Source: Pelagicoccus sp. SDUM812002
Lineage (GTDB): Bacteria > Verrucomicrobiota > Verrucomicrobiia > Opitutales > Opitutaceae
NCBI RefSeq assembly: GCF_031127835.1
Contig: NZ_JARXHX010000004.1
Span: 309,448 to 373,447, forward strand
Direction of reading: 5' to 3'
Length of the DNA stretch: 64,000 nucleotides
This document shows, one piece after another, positions 43,079 through 52,602 of the stretch (position 1 is the first letter of the stretch; each line of letters begins with the position of its first letter). The notes below the pieces were generated by a model that saw only the letters and a list, made by a program, of their open reading frames with translations, ran no database searches and was not told the DNA's origin. The translations under genes were made by a program, and so were the position numbers.

Positions 43079-44422
43079 TTAATCCTTACGGAGCACACCG
43101 CTGTAGTCGCGGTCCAGCAAACTTTCGGGAAGATAGACGACGCAAATGTTCATAGAGCGGTCGTCTTCCGAGAGCATAGCGGACTGTATTTGAATTTTGG
43201 TGCCGCCGGGACTGAAAGTTGGATGTACGTGGTCGCGAGCGCTTGGCTTGTGCCCAGTGGTCAGGAGCATCATCTCGTGGGTCTTGCGATCGATGAGGTA
43301 GAGGCTTCGGGAAAAGTCGTCGCCCACTGCCCAGCGTCCGTCGGCCGAACCGTGCACGTGCCAAAGTCCGCTGCCGCTACGCGTTTGCCCGGCGATGCGC
43401 ATTTCTCGGGTACGGAGGTTTACGATTCCGAGACCGGTGGGCTTTTCCCGACTGCCAGAAGGGCCCCATTCGTCGTCGGTGCCAACCTCGCGGTGCCCCA
43501 TGATGGCAATGGCTACCTCGTCTGGCGAGATGATGGCTTCGTGGGTAACCCATTCGTATTCGGCCTCAGGATACAGGGGCTCGATATCGCCGCCGACTTT
43601 TACGGTCCAGACGCGTTGTGGCGATTTGCCACCGGTTTCCCAGCAGAGGACTAGTTCTCCGCTGACCCAAGGGTTTGTTTGGATGTGTCCCATTTGGAAG
43701 GGCGCCACAGCGACGATGTCGATTTCGCCGGTGGAGATGTCCATGGACGCGATTCCAGTCGGGCCTGCTCCCATGTCGCGAGGACCGAAGTTCTCCTTGA
43801 TCTCCACGCTGGAGTCGAGGTGCTTGGCTGCCTCCTCGGGACCGATGCGGAAGTAGATGACGTCTTCGTTGGCGTCGATCGCCATGTCGCCTCCCGCTCC
43901 CATTGAGCCGTCGACCCTACCGACGATGCGCTGGTAGTGGTCGGCGGATTTGAGCGAGCCAGCTGCACTGTCGATGAACAGGGTTTCGAGGTCGATTTCG
44001 ACGATGGCTTTGTCCGCATCTCCGCGACCGTAGCGGGGCTGCTCGGTGGCGGGCATCTCTGGATCTCGCATAACGTAGAGCTTCATAGCTTTGCGAGCGA
44101 GGGTGAGCATGCCGAAGTAACCGCCTTCGGTGACTTGTACGATGTCGCCTGTCTCTTCGTTGACCGCCAGCGCTTCGCCAGGGATGCGGTCGGAGCGGAA
44201 GACGAGCCATTTGCCGTCAGAGGTCCACTGAGGGTGGGTTTGGTAGATTTTCGAGTCTCCGGATTGTTTGCTCGTGAGGAAGGCGAGTTCCACTCCGGTA
44301 ACGGGATCTTCGATGACTTTTTTCTCCGAGGGAAGCCTCGTGCCGATGGGCGACTGGGCATGGAGATGGGTGACTGTGGCGGCAAAGCTGGCTATGGCCA
44401 GAAGGAGTAAGGGGATTTTCAT
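43079..44422 (-). CDS. Oligogalacturonate-lyase-like secreted beta-propeller protein
   Basis: A 447-residue exported protein; the ATG at 44422 gives the signal peptide MKIPLLLLAIASFAATVTHLHA. The long upstream open frame (to 45031) is antisense to the divergent gene and is rejected. The mature part is a WD40/TolB-type propeller: EDPVTGVELAFLTSKQSGDSKIYQTHPQWTSDGKWLVFRSDR, TGDIVQVT, GHIQTNPWVSGELVLCW, WHVHGSADGRWAVGDD, HVHPTFSPGGTKIQIQS. The start of each blade and the His-rich blades match PL22 oligogalacturonate lyases, which cleave unsaturated pectin oligomers by beta-elimination. The divergent neighbour encodes rhamnogalacturonan-type esterases, which supports a pectin role. The exact substrate is inference. 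Confidence 0.78.
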   Translation of the reverse strand: MKIPLLLLAIASFAATVTHLHAQSPIGTRLPSEKKVIEDPVTGVELAFLTSKQSGDSKIYQTHPQWTSDGKWLVFRSDRIPGEALAVNEETGDIVQVTEGGYFGMLTLARKAMKLYVMRDPEMPATEQPRYGRGDADKAIVEIDLETLFIDSAAGSLKSADHYQRIVGRVDGSMGAGGDMAIDANEDVIYFRIGPEEAAKHLDSSVEIKENFGPRDMGAGPTGIASMDISTGEIDIVAVAPFQMGHIQTNPWVSGELVLCWETGGKSPQRVWTVKVGGDIEPLYPEAEYEWVTHEAIISPDEVAIAIMGHREVGTDDEWGPSGSREKPTGLGIVNLRTREMRIAGQTRSGSGLWHVHGSADGRWAVGDDFSRSLYLIDRKTHEMMLLTTGHKPSARDHVHPTFSPGGTKIQIQSAMLSEDDRSMNICVVYLPESLLDRDYSGVLRKD

Positions 44423-44588
44423 GAGAGTCAGATTGCTATGTCGCGCGGCTGTAGTCAAAGGCGAGAGCGGGCGATAAATGTTTACAGTCCGATTTGGCGG
44501 GATCTCTTCGGGAACGCGATCTGACTGTACGGGATTGCTTGATTGGCTGGAGGGTGGGATAATCCTAGGATCGTTTTTTTGCATTGGT

Positions 44589-47396
44589 ATGAAACTCCGT
44601 TCCCCATTCTGTATTCTCGCTGCCGCCTTCGGTGCGTTGGCTTCCTTTTCAATCGCTGCCGTGGATGGTGAGGACGCAGGTTCGCTGCCACGCATTTTCG
44701 TAGCGGGCGATTCCACTGCGGCTCCTGGAGATGGAGTGGGGCGCGTGGGTTGGGCGAATCCGTTCTCCGAGTTCTTCGACGAAAGCAAGGTGGCTGTGCA
44801 CAACAAAGCACGAGGCGGGCGCAGTAGTCGTACGTTCATTACGGAAGGCCATTGGGACGATATGTTGCAGGAGGTGGAAGTGGGAGATCTGGTCCTGATC
44901 CAATTTGGCCATAACGACGGCGGTGCGATCAACCGGGAGCCCGAGGGCTCAGGCCGTCCGTTACGGGCCCGCGGAAGTCTGCCGGGACTGGGAGATGAGA
45001 GTGAAGAAATCCTAAATGCGGTAACGGGCAAGCGGGAGATTGTTTACACTTTCGGGCACTACATGCGTAAGATGGTTGCGGATACGCGCGAAAAAGGAGC
45101 CACCCCGGTTCTCCTTTCGCTGACGGCCCGAAATCTCTGGAAAGAAGGTCGGCTGGAGCGCGGTTCCGGCAAGTACGGTTACTGGACTTACCAGTTGGCC
45201 AAGGAACTGGACGTGCCTTTCATCGATATCACGAATCCGGTGGTGGACCGCTTCGAGCCGCTGGGTAACAAGGAAGCGCTCGACGTGTATTTTCCTCAGG
45301 ACTACGTGCATACGGGTCCTGAAGGAGCGATGATTAACGCGGAAGCGGTTCTTTCGGGATTGAAAGGCTTGCGACCCAATCCTGTCGCCGGGTGGCTTTC
45401 CGAAAAAGGCGAGTCGGTTCCGGTCGACACACTGTCGTGGTTGAAGCTGCCGATTCCGGAGGATGCGGAAAAGCCGACGATCTTCCTCATCGGAGATTCC
45501 ACAGTCCGCAACGGACGTGGTGATGGATCGAATGGGCAATGGGGATGGGGCGCGTTTCTGGATACGCATTTCGACAATACGAAAGTGAACGTCGTAAACC
45601 GAGCGGTGGGTGGCCTGAGTAGCCGAACCTTTTACACCGGACCCTACTGGGAGCGGGTCAAGAGCATGATGAAGCCAGGAGACTTCCTCATCATGCAGTT
45701 TGGGCACAACGACGATATCGCGCTCAACGATGCCGAGCGGGCGCGAGGCACGATCAAGGGGACTGGTGACGAAACGGAGGCAATCGACAACATGCTAACA
45801 GGACAGCCCGAGGTGGTGCACACCTACGGTTGGTATCTGCGACAGTACATCGAAACTGCGAAGTCTGAGGGTGCGACTCCGATCGTTTGCTCGCTGGTGC
45901 CGCGCAAGACTTGGAACGAACAGGGCCAAATCAATCGCAGCGTAGGCAGCTATCGCGACTGGGCGAAGCAAGTTGCCGATGAGGGCGGTGTCGCTTTCGT
46001 CGATCTTAATTCTCTTGTCGCTGACAAATACGACGCTCTCGGAAAGAGCGCGGTGAATCCACTTTTTGGAGACGCACACACTCACACCAGCTGGGAAGGA
46101 GCTATCCTAAACGCCCAGTGCGTGGCGGTAGGTTTGCGGGCCTTGGATCCGAATCCGTTGCAGGAATTCATGACAGTGAATATCGGCAGCGGAGACGCGG
46201 TACGCTTCACCTTTTCTCCGGAAATGCCGCAGGAGGCAGCTATCATAGTAGATCCCTCGATGACCTACAACGAAGAGAGGGGTTACGGCTTTGATCTCGG
46301 GACGAGCCCGGATTCTGAGGACGGAGTTTTTTATTTCTCGGTTTTGGCGACCGATGGAAACTACCGCTTGACGATCGAGTTTGGCGACGAGGAGCAGGCG
46401 TCAAGTAATACGGTAAAGGTTGAGTCGCGTCGACTGCTACTCGAAAACGTAAAAACTAAAGCGGGTCGTTTCACAACGCGTAGTGTATTCGCGAATACGA
46501 GAAACTCCGATTTGGTCCCGCCGGAAAAGTATGCTCCAGGCGGAAAGTCGGTTGTCCTGAACGAGCGAGAAATCGGAAAGCTGCACTGGGATGGCAAGCT
46601 TACGATCGAGTTCAATGGCAGGGCTCCGGAGGTGCGTTCCTTGGAAATCCAGAGGGTTGACGTGCCGACTGTTTACTTGATTGGAGACTCTACCGTAACG
46701 GACCAGCCCTACGAGCCTGCGGCGAGTTGGGGACAGATGTTGTCTCGGTTCTTCAACGACGAGGTTGCTGTGGCGAACCACGCGGAATCGGGGGAGACTT
46801 TGAAGTCGTTTATGACAGGACTACGCTTGGCCAAGGTTTTGCAGGAAGTGGACGAAGGGGATTACCTCTTCATACAGTTCACCCACAATGACCAGAAAGA
46901 GCAATGGCCTCAGACTTACGTCGAAGCGGGTACGACTTATAAGGCTTACTTAGAGGTCTTGATCGCTGAGGCTCGCTTGCGTGGCGCGACTCCGGTCCTT
47001 GTGACCTCCATGCAGCGGAGACGATTCGACAGCGAGGGAAAGATCGTAAGTACATTGGGAGACTACCCGCAAGCCATGCGTGAAGTCGCCCGAAGCGAAG
47101 GAGTTGCCCTAATCGACCTGGAGCCGATGAGCGTAGCCCTCTACGAAGCGCTCGGACCGGCGGACGCGCCTAAGGCCTTCAGCAACGGCGGCAAGGACGC
47201 GACTCATCACAACAACTACGGTGCCTACCAGCTAGCGAAGTGCGTGGCTCAGGGAATCATCGATGCGAAGCTACCGCTGGCCAAGGCCTTGGTCTCCGAT
47301 TTCAAAGGCTACGACCCAAGTCGTCCCGACGATGTGGATACGTTTGAAATGGCGGCAAGCCCGTTCAGCAGCGACCTCGCTCCGCTTGGGAACTGA
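44589..47396 (+). CDS. Triple-domain SGNH (CE12-type) carbohydrate esterase
   Basis: A 935-residue secreted protein (signal peptide MKLRSPFCILAAAFGALASF; ATG at 44589) holding three SGNH esterase domains in tandem. Domain 1 (~35-275) has GDSTAAPGD, FGHND and DYVHTGPEGA. Domain 2 (~295-530) has GDSTVRNGRGD, FGHND and DAHTHTSWEGA. A ~150-residue beta-sandwich follows, of the kind seen before CE12 domains (FMTVNIGSGDAVRFTFSP, GKLTIEFNG). Domain 3 (~690-900) has GDSTVTDQP, FTHND and DATHHNNYGA. Each keeps the Ser, Asn and Asp-x-x-His catalytic set of rhamnogalacturonan acetylesterases. It should deacetylate pectin-type glycans outside the cell. It is divergent from the lyase gene, sharing a 166-bp regulatory gap. 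Confidence 0.9.
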   Translation: MKLRSPFCILAAAFGALASFSIAAVDGEDAGSLPRIFVAGDSTAAPGDGVGRVGWANPFSEFFDESKVAVHNKARGGRSSRTFITEGHWDDMLQEVEVGDLVLIQFGHNDGGAINREPEGSGRPLRARGSLPGLGDESEEILNAVTGKREIVYTFGHYMRKMVADTREKGATPVLLSLTARNLWKEGRLERGSGKYGYWTYQLAKELDVPFIDITNPVVDRFEPLGNKEALDVYFPQDYVHTGPEGAMINAEAVLSGLKGLRPNPVAGWLSEKGESVPVDTLSWLKLPIPEDAEKPTIFLIGDSTVRNGRGDGSNGQWGWGAFLDTHFDNTKVNVVNRAVGGLSSRTFYTGPYWERVKSMMKPGDFLIMQFGHNDDIALNDAERARGTIKGTGDETEAIDNMLTGQPEVVHTYGWYLRQYIETAKSEGATPIVCSLVPRKTWNEQGQINRSVGSYRDWAKQVADEGGVAFVDLNSLVADKYDALGKSAVNPLFGDAHTHTSWEGAILNAQCVAVGLRALDPNPLQEFMTVNIGSGDAVRFTFSPEMPQEAAIIVDPSMTYNEERGYGFDLGTSPDSEDGVFYFSVLATDGNYRLTIEFGDEEQASSNTVKVESRRLLLENVKTKAGRFTTRSVFANTRNSDLVPPEKYAPGGKSVVLNEREIGKLHWDGKLTIEFNGRAPEVRSLEIQRVDVPTVYLIGDSTVTDQPYEPAASWGQMLSRFFNDEVAVANHAESGETLKSFMTGLRLAKVLQEVDEGDYLFIQFTHNDQKEQWPQTYVEAGTTYKAYLEVLIAEARLRGATPVLVTSMQRRRFDSEGKIVSTLGDYPQAMREVARSEGVALIDLEPMSVALYEALGPADAPKAFSNGGKDATHHNNYGAYQLAKCVAQGIIDAKLPLAKALVSDFKGYDPSRPDDVDTFEMAASPFSSDLAPLGN

Positions 47397-47647
47397 CGTC
47401 GCGAATAGATATTCCAAAATGGCGATTTCGGGGGATTGCTGGTCTTCGCATGATTGAGTTTGCTGTGTGACAAGAGGAATTACGTAATAACTTAACGGGT
47501 TTATGTATCAGCCTATTCAATTTTAGCTTGGAAGGCTTTCTGCTCACCGTCTTTTTGAGGGAGCCTACTCCTCCGAGCGCTCTGATTCGTTTTCGGGTCA
47601 GCCACCCCTCGGCTTATCCCAACAGTTGATATCCCACCTTATTTCTA

Positions 47648-48352
47648 ATGCAAAAATTGAAGCTCGTATTCCTGTGCGTATCCTCAGCCCTCTTTCTGGC
47701 TGCCTCATCTAGCTTCGCGGAAGACCCCGTGGAGCCTCCTTTCCAGAAGGACATCGACGCCTTCGAAAAGGACCGGGTTGAAAACGAGATCCCGGAAGGT
47801 GCGGTCTTGTGCGTGGGCAGCTCGTCCATGAGAATGTGGGGGGACCGGATCGAGAGAGACTTGGCGCCGCTTACTGTGATTCCGCGCGGATTCGGTGGCA
47901 GCAAATTTAGCGACGTACTCTATCATTTCGACAAGTTGGTGACCGCTTACAAACCACGAGCGATCCTCATCTACGAAGGTGACAACGACCTAGGGAGCGG
48001 GATGACTCCGAAGGAAGTTCTAGGCGATTTCATGGCGTTTCGGAAGCGGGTAGAGGAGCTTGACCCAGACATCCGGATCTACGTCATCGGGGTCAAGCCG
48101 AGCATTTCGCGTTGGCACCTAAAGAAGCGGATCGCGAAAACCAATCGCTTAATCGAGGCAGCGTGCGAGAAGGACGAGAAGCTGACCTTCATCGATGTAG
48201 CCGAGTTCTTGTTGAACGACGAGGGCGAGCCCCGAGAACAGATCTTTTTAGAAGATAACCTTCATTTGAACACGGTCGGATACCACCTTTGGGCCGCTGC
48301 TATAGGCTTGGAAATCGTTCCTGCGGAGAGGAAGTACGAAGAAGTGGACTGA
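47648..48352 (+). CDS. Secreted SGNH/GDSL hydrolase
   Basis: A 234-residue exported hydrolase with a signal peptide (MQKLKLVFLCVSSALFLAASSSFA). SGNH blocks are visible: VLCVGSSSMRMW (block I nucleophile), RGFGGSKFSDV (block II Gly), IYEGDNDLG (block III Asn) and EDNLHLNTVGYHLWA (block V Asp/His). Such enzymes remove acetyl or other acyl groups from carbohydrates or lipids. Its position downstream of the triple esterase and before the transporter suggests a carbohydrate substrate. About 250 bp without features separate it from the triple esterase gene. Confidence 0.88.
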   Translation: MQKLKLVFLCVSSALFLAASSSFAEDPVEPPFQKDIDAFEKDRVENEIPEGAVLCVGSSSMRMWGDRIERDLAPLTVIPRGFGGSKFSDVLYHFDKLVTAYKPRAILIYEGDNDLGSGMTPKEVLGDFMAFRKRVEELDPDIRIYVIGVKPSISRWHLKKRIAKTNRLIEAACEKDEKLTFIDVAEFLLNDEGEPREQIFLEDNLHLNTVGYHLWAAAIGLEIVPAERKYEEVD

Positions 48353-48410
48353 TGCCCGTGGGTATTTATAAGTGCTTTAGCCAAGCCTCATCCCAACTCT
48401 GCCCTAATTT

Positions 48411-49931
48411 ATGAGCGCCAGAATACCAGCTGTGCAAGACGCCGTAGAACACCCTGATAGCTATGGGGCGCGGCAATGGTCGGGCTGGGTGCTCGGACCG
48501 GGAGCGCTCTTGCTTACCTTGATCACGGAGCCGCCCAGTGGGCTGTCAGTCGAGGGCTGGCACACGGCTGGTGCGGCAGCGTTGATGGCGATTTGGTGGA
48601 TCTGCGAAACGGTGCCTATACCCGTGACAGCACTGGTACCGTTGGCTCTTTTTCCCATGCTACGCTTGGGTACCATCAAGGAAGTAGCGGCCCCGTACGC
48701 GAACCCATTAGTATTTTTGTTTCTCGGCGGCTTTGTGATAGCGCTCGCCATGCAGAAATGGAATTTGCACCGGAGAGTTGCTATCGGCCTGATCGGAGCT
48801 TTAGGAACGCGGCCAAACCGGATCTTGGCTGGATTTCTCCTAGCAGGGGCCCTTGTGAGCATGTGGGTCAGCAACACGGCAACGGCCTTGATGATGCTGC
48901 CGATTGCGAGTTCGGTGGTGGCCCTGGCCCGAGATGCGAAAAAGGGTGGGGGGCCGGGAAAAGACTTTGGGCCAGCCTTGATGTTGGCAGTTGCCTACGG
49001 CGCGACGACTGGAGGCATGGCCACATTGATCGGGACGCCTCCGAATGCTTTGCTCGCGGGCTACTTGAATCGAGTTTATGAATACGAGATAGGTTTCGGC
49101 CAATGGATGATGATTGGTCTCCCCATGACGATCGTGGCTCTGCCCATCGTTTATTTGGTGCTGACTCGCGTAATCTTTCGTCTGAATCGAGAGCCGCTTG
49201 CGGGGATGGATGACTTGATCGTCGAAGAACGCTCGCGGCTAGGACGGTTTTCGAGAGGGGAGAGTTGGGTGGCTATCGTGTTCGCGTTCACGGCCCTCGC
49301 CTGGATCTTTCGTCCCTTGTTGGCAAACTACCTTCCCTTCCTTTCGGATACGACGATAGCCATCTTTGGCGCAGTGGTTCTCTTCATGCTGCCGATCGAT
49401 GCGCGCAAGGGAGTATTCGTAATGGATTGGGCCGCGACCAAAGCTTTGCCTTGGGACGTGCTCTTACTCTTCGGAGGTGGCTTGAGTTTGGCCAGTATGA
49501 TTCAGTCTCATGGACTGTCAGAATATTTGGGTACATTGTGTAAAGCGCTCGACGCTTGGCCCGTAGTATTGACGATGGCAGTCATTTGTTTCGGTATCCT
49601 GATGCTTACAGAGCTGACAAGCAATACCGCTACGGCAGCGACCTTTCTGCCGATCGTGGGCGCTGTCGCCATCAGCCTTGGGCAAAATCCGCTCCTGTTT
49701 CTCGTACCCACCGCCCTGGCCGCAAATTGCTCCTACATGATGCCGGTCGGCACGCCGCCAAACGCCATCGTATTCGGTAGTGGCTTCCTCAGTTTACCGC
49801 AAATGGCGAAGGCCGGCTTCTTGCTAAACCTAAGCCTAGTGCCTATCGTTATTGTTCTGGTTTGGTTGCTGGGACCCTACGTTTTCGACCTGCGCCTCGA
49901 TGTCTTGCCCGAGTGGGTCTTGGGCAAATGA
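48411..49931 (+). CDS. DASS/SLC13-family sodium:carboxylate (anion) symporter
   Basis: A 506-residue inner-membrane transporter with ~11-12 helices. Both substrate/sodium-binding Ser-Asn-Thr motifs are present: WVSNTATALMMLPI near residue 155 and ELTSNTATAATFLPIV near residue 405. They are joined by the characteristic hairpins (YGATTGGMATLIGTPPNALL and MPVGTPPNAIVFGSG). Members import di- or tricarboxylates with Na+ and some transport sulfate. In this neighbourhood an organic acid released from plant or algal polymers is plausible. The 58-bp gap to the SGNH gene suggests co-transcription. Its final 101 bp are about 88% identical to a remnant at 52502-52602. Confidence 0.93.
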   Translation: MSARIPAVQDAVEHPDSYGARQWSGWVLGPGALLLTLITEPPSGLSVEGWHTAGAAALMAIWWICETVPIPVTALVPLALFPMLRLGTIKEVAAPYANPLVFLFLGGFVIALAMQKWNLHRRVAIGLIGALGTRPNRILAGFLLAGALVSMWVSNTATALMMLPIASSVVALARDAKKGGGPGKDFGPALMLAVAYGATTGGMATLIGTPPNALLAGYLNRVYEYEIGFGQWMMIGLPMTIVALPIVYLVLTRVIFRLNREPLAGMDDLIVEERSRLGRFSRGESWVAIVFAFTALAWIFRPLLANYLPFLSDTTIAIFGAVVLFMLPIDARKGVFVMDWAATKALPWDVLLLFGGGLSLASMIQSHGLSEYLGTLCKALDAWPVVLTMAVICFGILMLTELTSNTATAATFLPIVGAVAISLGQNPLLFLVPTALAANCSYMMPVGTPPNAIVFGSGFLSLPQMAKAGFLLNLSLVPIVIVLVWLLGPYVFDLRLDVLPEWVLGK

Positions 49932-49961
49932 TTCGAGTCAGAAACGTATCCAGATATACAT

Positions 49962-51320
49962 TCAATGGGAGATGGGCATTGGTCGCGAACAGCCATGGAG
50001 CTCGACCATCTTCGTCGCGTCAATAGCTTGGCCGCTCGCCATGGAAAGATTTGCGGCGATCCCTGTTAGAATGGAGGTGGCCCCGTCTATGTGGGAGGCC
50101 GCTCTTTTGAGAGGGTCTTTCGTAGGTGTCGGATCGAAAATATCCTTTAGCATAATCGCGTCCGCGCCGCCGTGGCCGCCGTCATTACTCTGTTCAATTG
50201 CGACTGATACTGGTTTGGCCCAATGCTGTTGAACGGTGAGAGTGGTTGGCTCTTGGACGGGAGACTCGGAGCCGCCTTGCACGTTTTTTGAAAAATTGTG
50301 ATCCCCCGCGCTGCCGCTAACGTATGGATTTTCGATTACGGCTAGCTCCATTCTCCCTTTGCTGCCGTTGAAGGCCACGCGGTAGCCCTCCCATGGGGAG
50401 TAGGCGGTGAGATGGTAGGTCATGACAGCTCGATTCTCATAGCGAACGATTACTGACATGTCGTCCTCGATGGTGACTCCTTCGCCAAAAACGTTTCGAT
50501 CTCGCAGGTAACCGTCGGCGGTTTCGCAGTCCAAATACAGCCTCTTGAGGGTGGCATCACTCTCGAGGTCGATGGCGAAGGGATCGTTGTGAGCTTCGGG
50601 TGCGCCGGTTGAGCGTTCGTAATGCCTCGCCTCGCCGCGTTTTTGGGCATTGGCGGAGCCGTAGAAGGACAGGTCGCCTTGGGCGTAAACGATGCTCGGG
50701 CTGGAGTTTAACCACCAGTTGACGAGGTCGAAATGGTGGGTCGACTTGTGTACTAACAGCCCTCCGCTATTTGCTTTGTCTCGATGCCACCGACGAAAAT
50801 AGTCGGCTCCGTGCTTTGTGTCTAAGAGCCACTCGAAGTGTACTGAATGAACGTGCCCTATGGCTCCGCTATCGAGCAACTCCTTTACTTTCGAATTTCT
50901 TGGAGCGTAGCGATAGTTGAAAGTGACGCGGAGGTTTCTTCCCGTCTTCTTTTTGGTATCCAGAATTTTATGACATTTATCGACATCAGTAGTCATGGGT
51001 TTCTCGCTTATGACGTCGCAGCCGGCTTCCATGGCACGGCAGATAAACTCGTGATGAGTAGCGTCGACGGTCGTGACGATCACTTCTTGCACTTTCAGCT
51101 CCGCGATCATCCGCTCAAAATCTTCTGGTAGGAAGGCGGGAAGGTTTGCGGCTTGCTCGTGCTGAAAAGCTTGGATGCGGAGAGGGTTCTTGTCGCAGAG
51201 CGCTACGAGCTCGCACCTATCTTGAAATGTTTTTGTCAAGGCCACTAGGAACATCGAGGCGCGCGCGCCGGTGCCGACTATTGCAAAACGCCGCTTTTCG
51301 TTGGGTAGATCGTCTGTCAT
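49962..51320 (-). CDS. Gfo/Idh/MocA-family oxidoreductase
   Basis: A 452-residue NAD(P)-dependent sugar dehydrogenase-type protein. The N-terminal Rossmann fold has RFAIVGTGARASMFL, the VDATHHEF segment, and the family EKP motif in CDVISEKPMTTD (~106-117). The C-terminal alpha/beta domain has FNYRYAPRNSKVKELLDSGAIG, GLLVHKSTHHFDLVNWW (the Lys/His active-site helix) and a Gly/His-rich SNDGGHGGAD. No Tat or Sec signal is seen, so it is cytoplasmic. It likely oxidises or epimerises a sugar, inositol or glycan-derived unit from this locus. It converges on the transporter gene with a 30-bp gap. Confidence 0.9.
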   Translation of the reverse strand: MTDDLPNEKRRFAIVGTGARASMFLVALTKTFQDRCELVALCDKNPLRIQAFQHEQAANLPAFLPEDFERMIAELKVQEVIVTTVDATHHEFICRAMEAGCDVISEKPMTTDVDKCHKILDTKKKTGRNLRVTFNYRYAPRNSKVKELLDSGAIGHVHSVHFEWLLDTKHGADYFRRWHRDKANSGGLLVHKSTHHFDLVNWWLNSSPSIVYAQGDLSFYGSANAQKRGEARHYERSTGAPEAHNDPFAIDLESDATLKRLYLDCETADGYLRDRNVFGEGVTIEDDMSVIVRYENRAVMTYHLTAYSPWEGYRVAFNGSKGRMELAVIENPYVSGSAGDHNFSKNVQGGSESPVQEPTTLTVQQHWAKPVSVAIEQSNDGGHGGADAIMLKDIFDPTPTKDPLKRAASHIDGATSILTGIAANLSMASGQAIDATKMVELHGCSRPMPISH

Positions 51321-51501
51321 GAAATGAAGCTGTCTTAAAGTGTCTCGGCCGTTTCATTAGGCCAAATCAAGTCTCGTATGTATCGTAAAGGAGCGGGCTG
51401 CACGCGAACGTTGGCTAAACGCGTAAAGTAAATTTAGGTTCGCACGGCCCGTGCATCGGGGAATGGTTGAAACCTCTAATCCGCCAAAGCGTATTTTTCC
51501 C

Positions 51502-52470
51502 ATGGGTAGAACATTTTTATCACTTATAGCTACAAGTGTATGCTTCGCTGCAGTGGCTTCCGATAACGGTGGACGGCCGAGGGTGGTCATTTCCACGGAT
51601 ATAGGAGGGAGCGACAACGATGACTATCAATCGATGGTGCATTATTTGGTTTGCGCCGACGTTTTTGATACTGAGGGATTAATCAGTTCGCCTCCACATG
51701 CTGGGCGAGTCGGGAATATATTGGAGTGCATCGATCTCTATGAGAAAGACTATCCCCGTTTAAAGTCCTATTCTAGCAGTTATCCGACTGCCGACTACTT
51801 GCGCAGCGTTTCGCGTCAAGGAGCTATTGAAGCGCAGTCTGGGGAAGTGCCGACAGAAGGCGATCTGAGCGCTGGAGCGAAGCTATTAATTGATCGGGCG
51901 AATTATGATGATCCACGACCGTTGTATGTACTCGTTTGGGGTTCGATTACTGACGTTGCCCAAGCCGTGCGCGCAGATCCGGGGATAAAGGCGAAGCTTA
52001 GAATCTACTCGATCGGTTCGTGGAATACAGTGCAGGATAAACGGTCGCGAGACTACTTGTTCAACGAGCATCTAGATCTTTGGTGGATAGAAAACGATAC
52101 GACCTTTCGCGGTATGTACATGGGAGGAGATCAATCAGGTGAACTTAGCAATGAGCGCTTTCCGGAGGCCCATGTAGCAGGGCATGGCCATCTCGGATCT
52201 CTGTTTATGGAAAAGCTCCCAGTGATAAAGATGGGCGACACGCCGAGCGTGCTTTATCTACTTCATGGCGATCCCGACGCACCGACTGCAAACCACTGGG
52301 GCGGGGCCTTTGTGCAACCCTATCCGGACCGTCCGACCTATTGGCATGACGACCCGAATCCCAGCTTTGATACAAACGGCCGAGCAGGAGCTAAAACTGT
52401 TAGCAAGTGGCGTGCTGACTATTTGCGAGACTGGAAAATGAGGATGGATCGAGTTCAGTTCGAAAGGTAG
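51502..52470 (+). CDS. Secreted nucleoside-hydrolase-like (DUF1593) protein
   Basis: A 322-residue exported protein; the ATG at 51502 gives the signal peptide MGRTFLSLIATSVCFAAVAS. The first strand ends in STDIGGSDNDDYQSM, the calcium-binding D-x-x-x-x-D-x-D-D loop of the inosine-uridine nucleoside hydrolase fold. PLYVLVWGSITDVAQAVR and IYSIGSWNTVQDKRSRDYLF follow. The layout matches the DUF1593 domain of secreted carbohydrate-active proteins, annotated as cellulose-binding or glycosidase-like. C-terminal WGGAFVQPYPDRPTYW also fits. It should act in the periplasm or outside on a glycoside. It is divergent from the Gfo/Idh/MocA gene across ~180 bp. Confidence 0.85.
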   Translation: MGRTFLSLIATSVCFAAVASDNGGRPRVVISTDIGGSDNDDYQSMVHYLVCADVFDTEGLISSPPHAGRVGNILECIDLYEKDYPRLKSYSSSYPTADYLRSVSRQGAIEAQSGEVPTEGDLSAGAKLLIDRANYDDPRPLYVLVWGSITDVAQAVRADPGIKAKLRIYSIGSWNTVQDKRSRDYLFNEHLDLWWIENDTTFRGMYMGGDQSGELSNERFPEAHVAGHGHLGSLFMEKLPVIKMGDTPSVLYLLHGDPDAPTANHWGGAFVQPYPDRPTYWHDDPNPSFDTNGRAGAKTVSKWRADYLRDWKMRMDRVQFER

Positions 52471-52501
52471 CTAAGGGCGAAATCCGGCTTCCTGTTACAC
52501 G

Positions 52502-52602
52502 TAAGCTTGGCGCCTATCGTTGTTGTTCTGGTTTGGTTGCTGGGACCCTCGGTTTTCTGCCTGCGCCTCGATGTCTTGCCCGAATGGAGCTTGAGCAAAT
52601 GA
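52502..52602 (+). pseudogene. 3' remnant of a second DASS transporter gene
   Basis: 101 bp that align base for base with the last 101 bp of the DASS gene (49831-49931), with about 12 differences, including the same TGA stop. It translates as SLAPIVVVLVWLLGP then LRLDVLPEW. No further upstream transporter sequence remains, because it abuts the end of the DUF1593 gene. It is either the tail of a deleted paralogue or a small duplication. Confidence 0.85.

Noticed and set aside
44423..45031. N-terminal extension of the lyase gene to 45031
   Set aside because: The extension is antisense to the triple-esterase gene and low complexity; the signal peptide begins at 44422.
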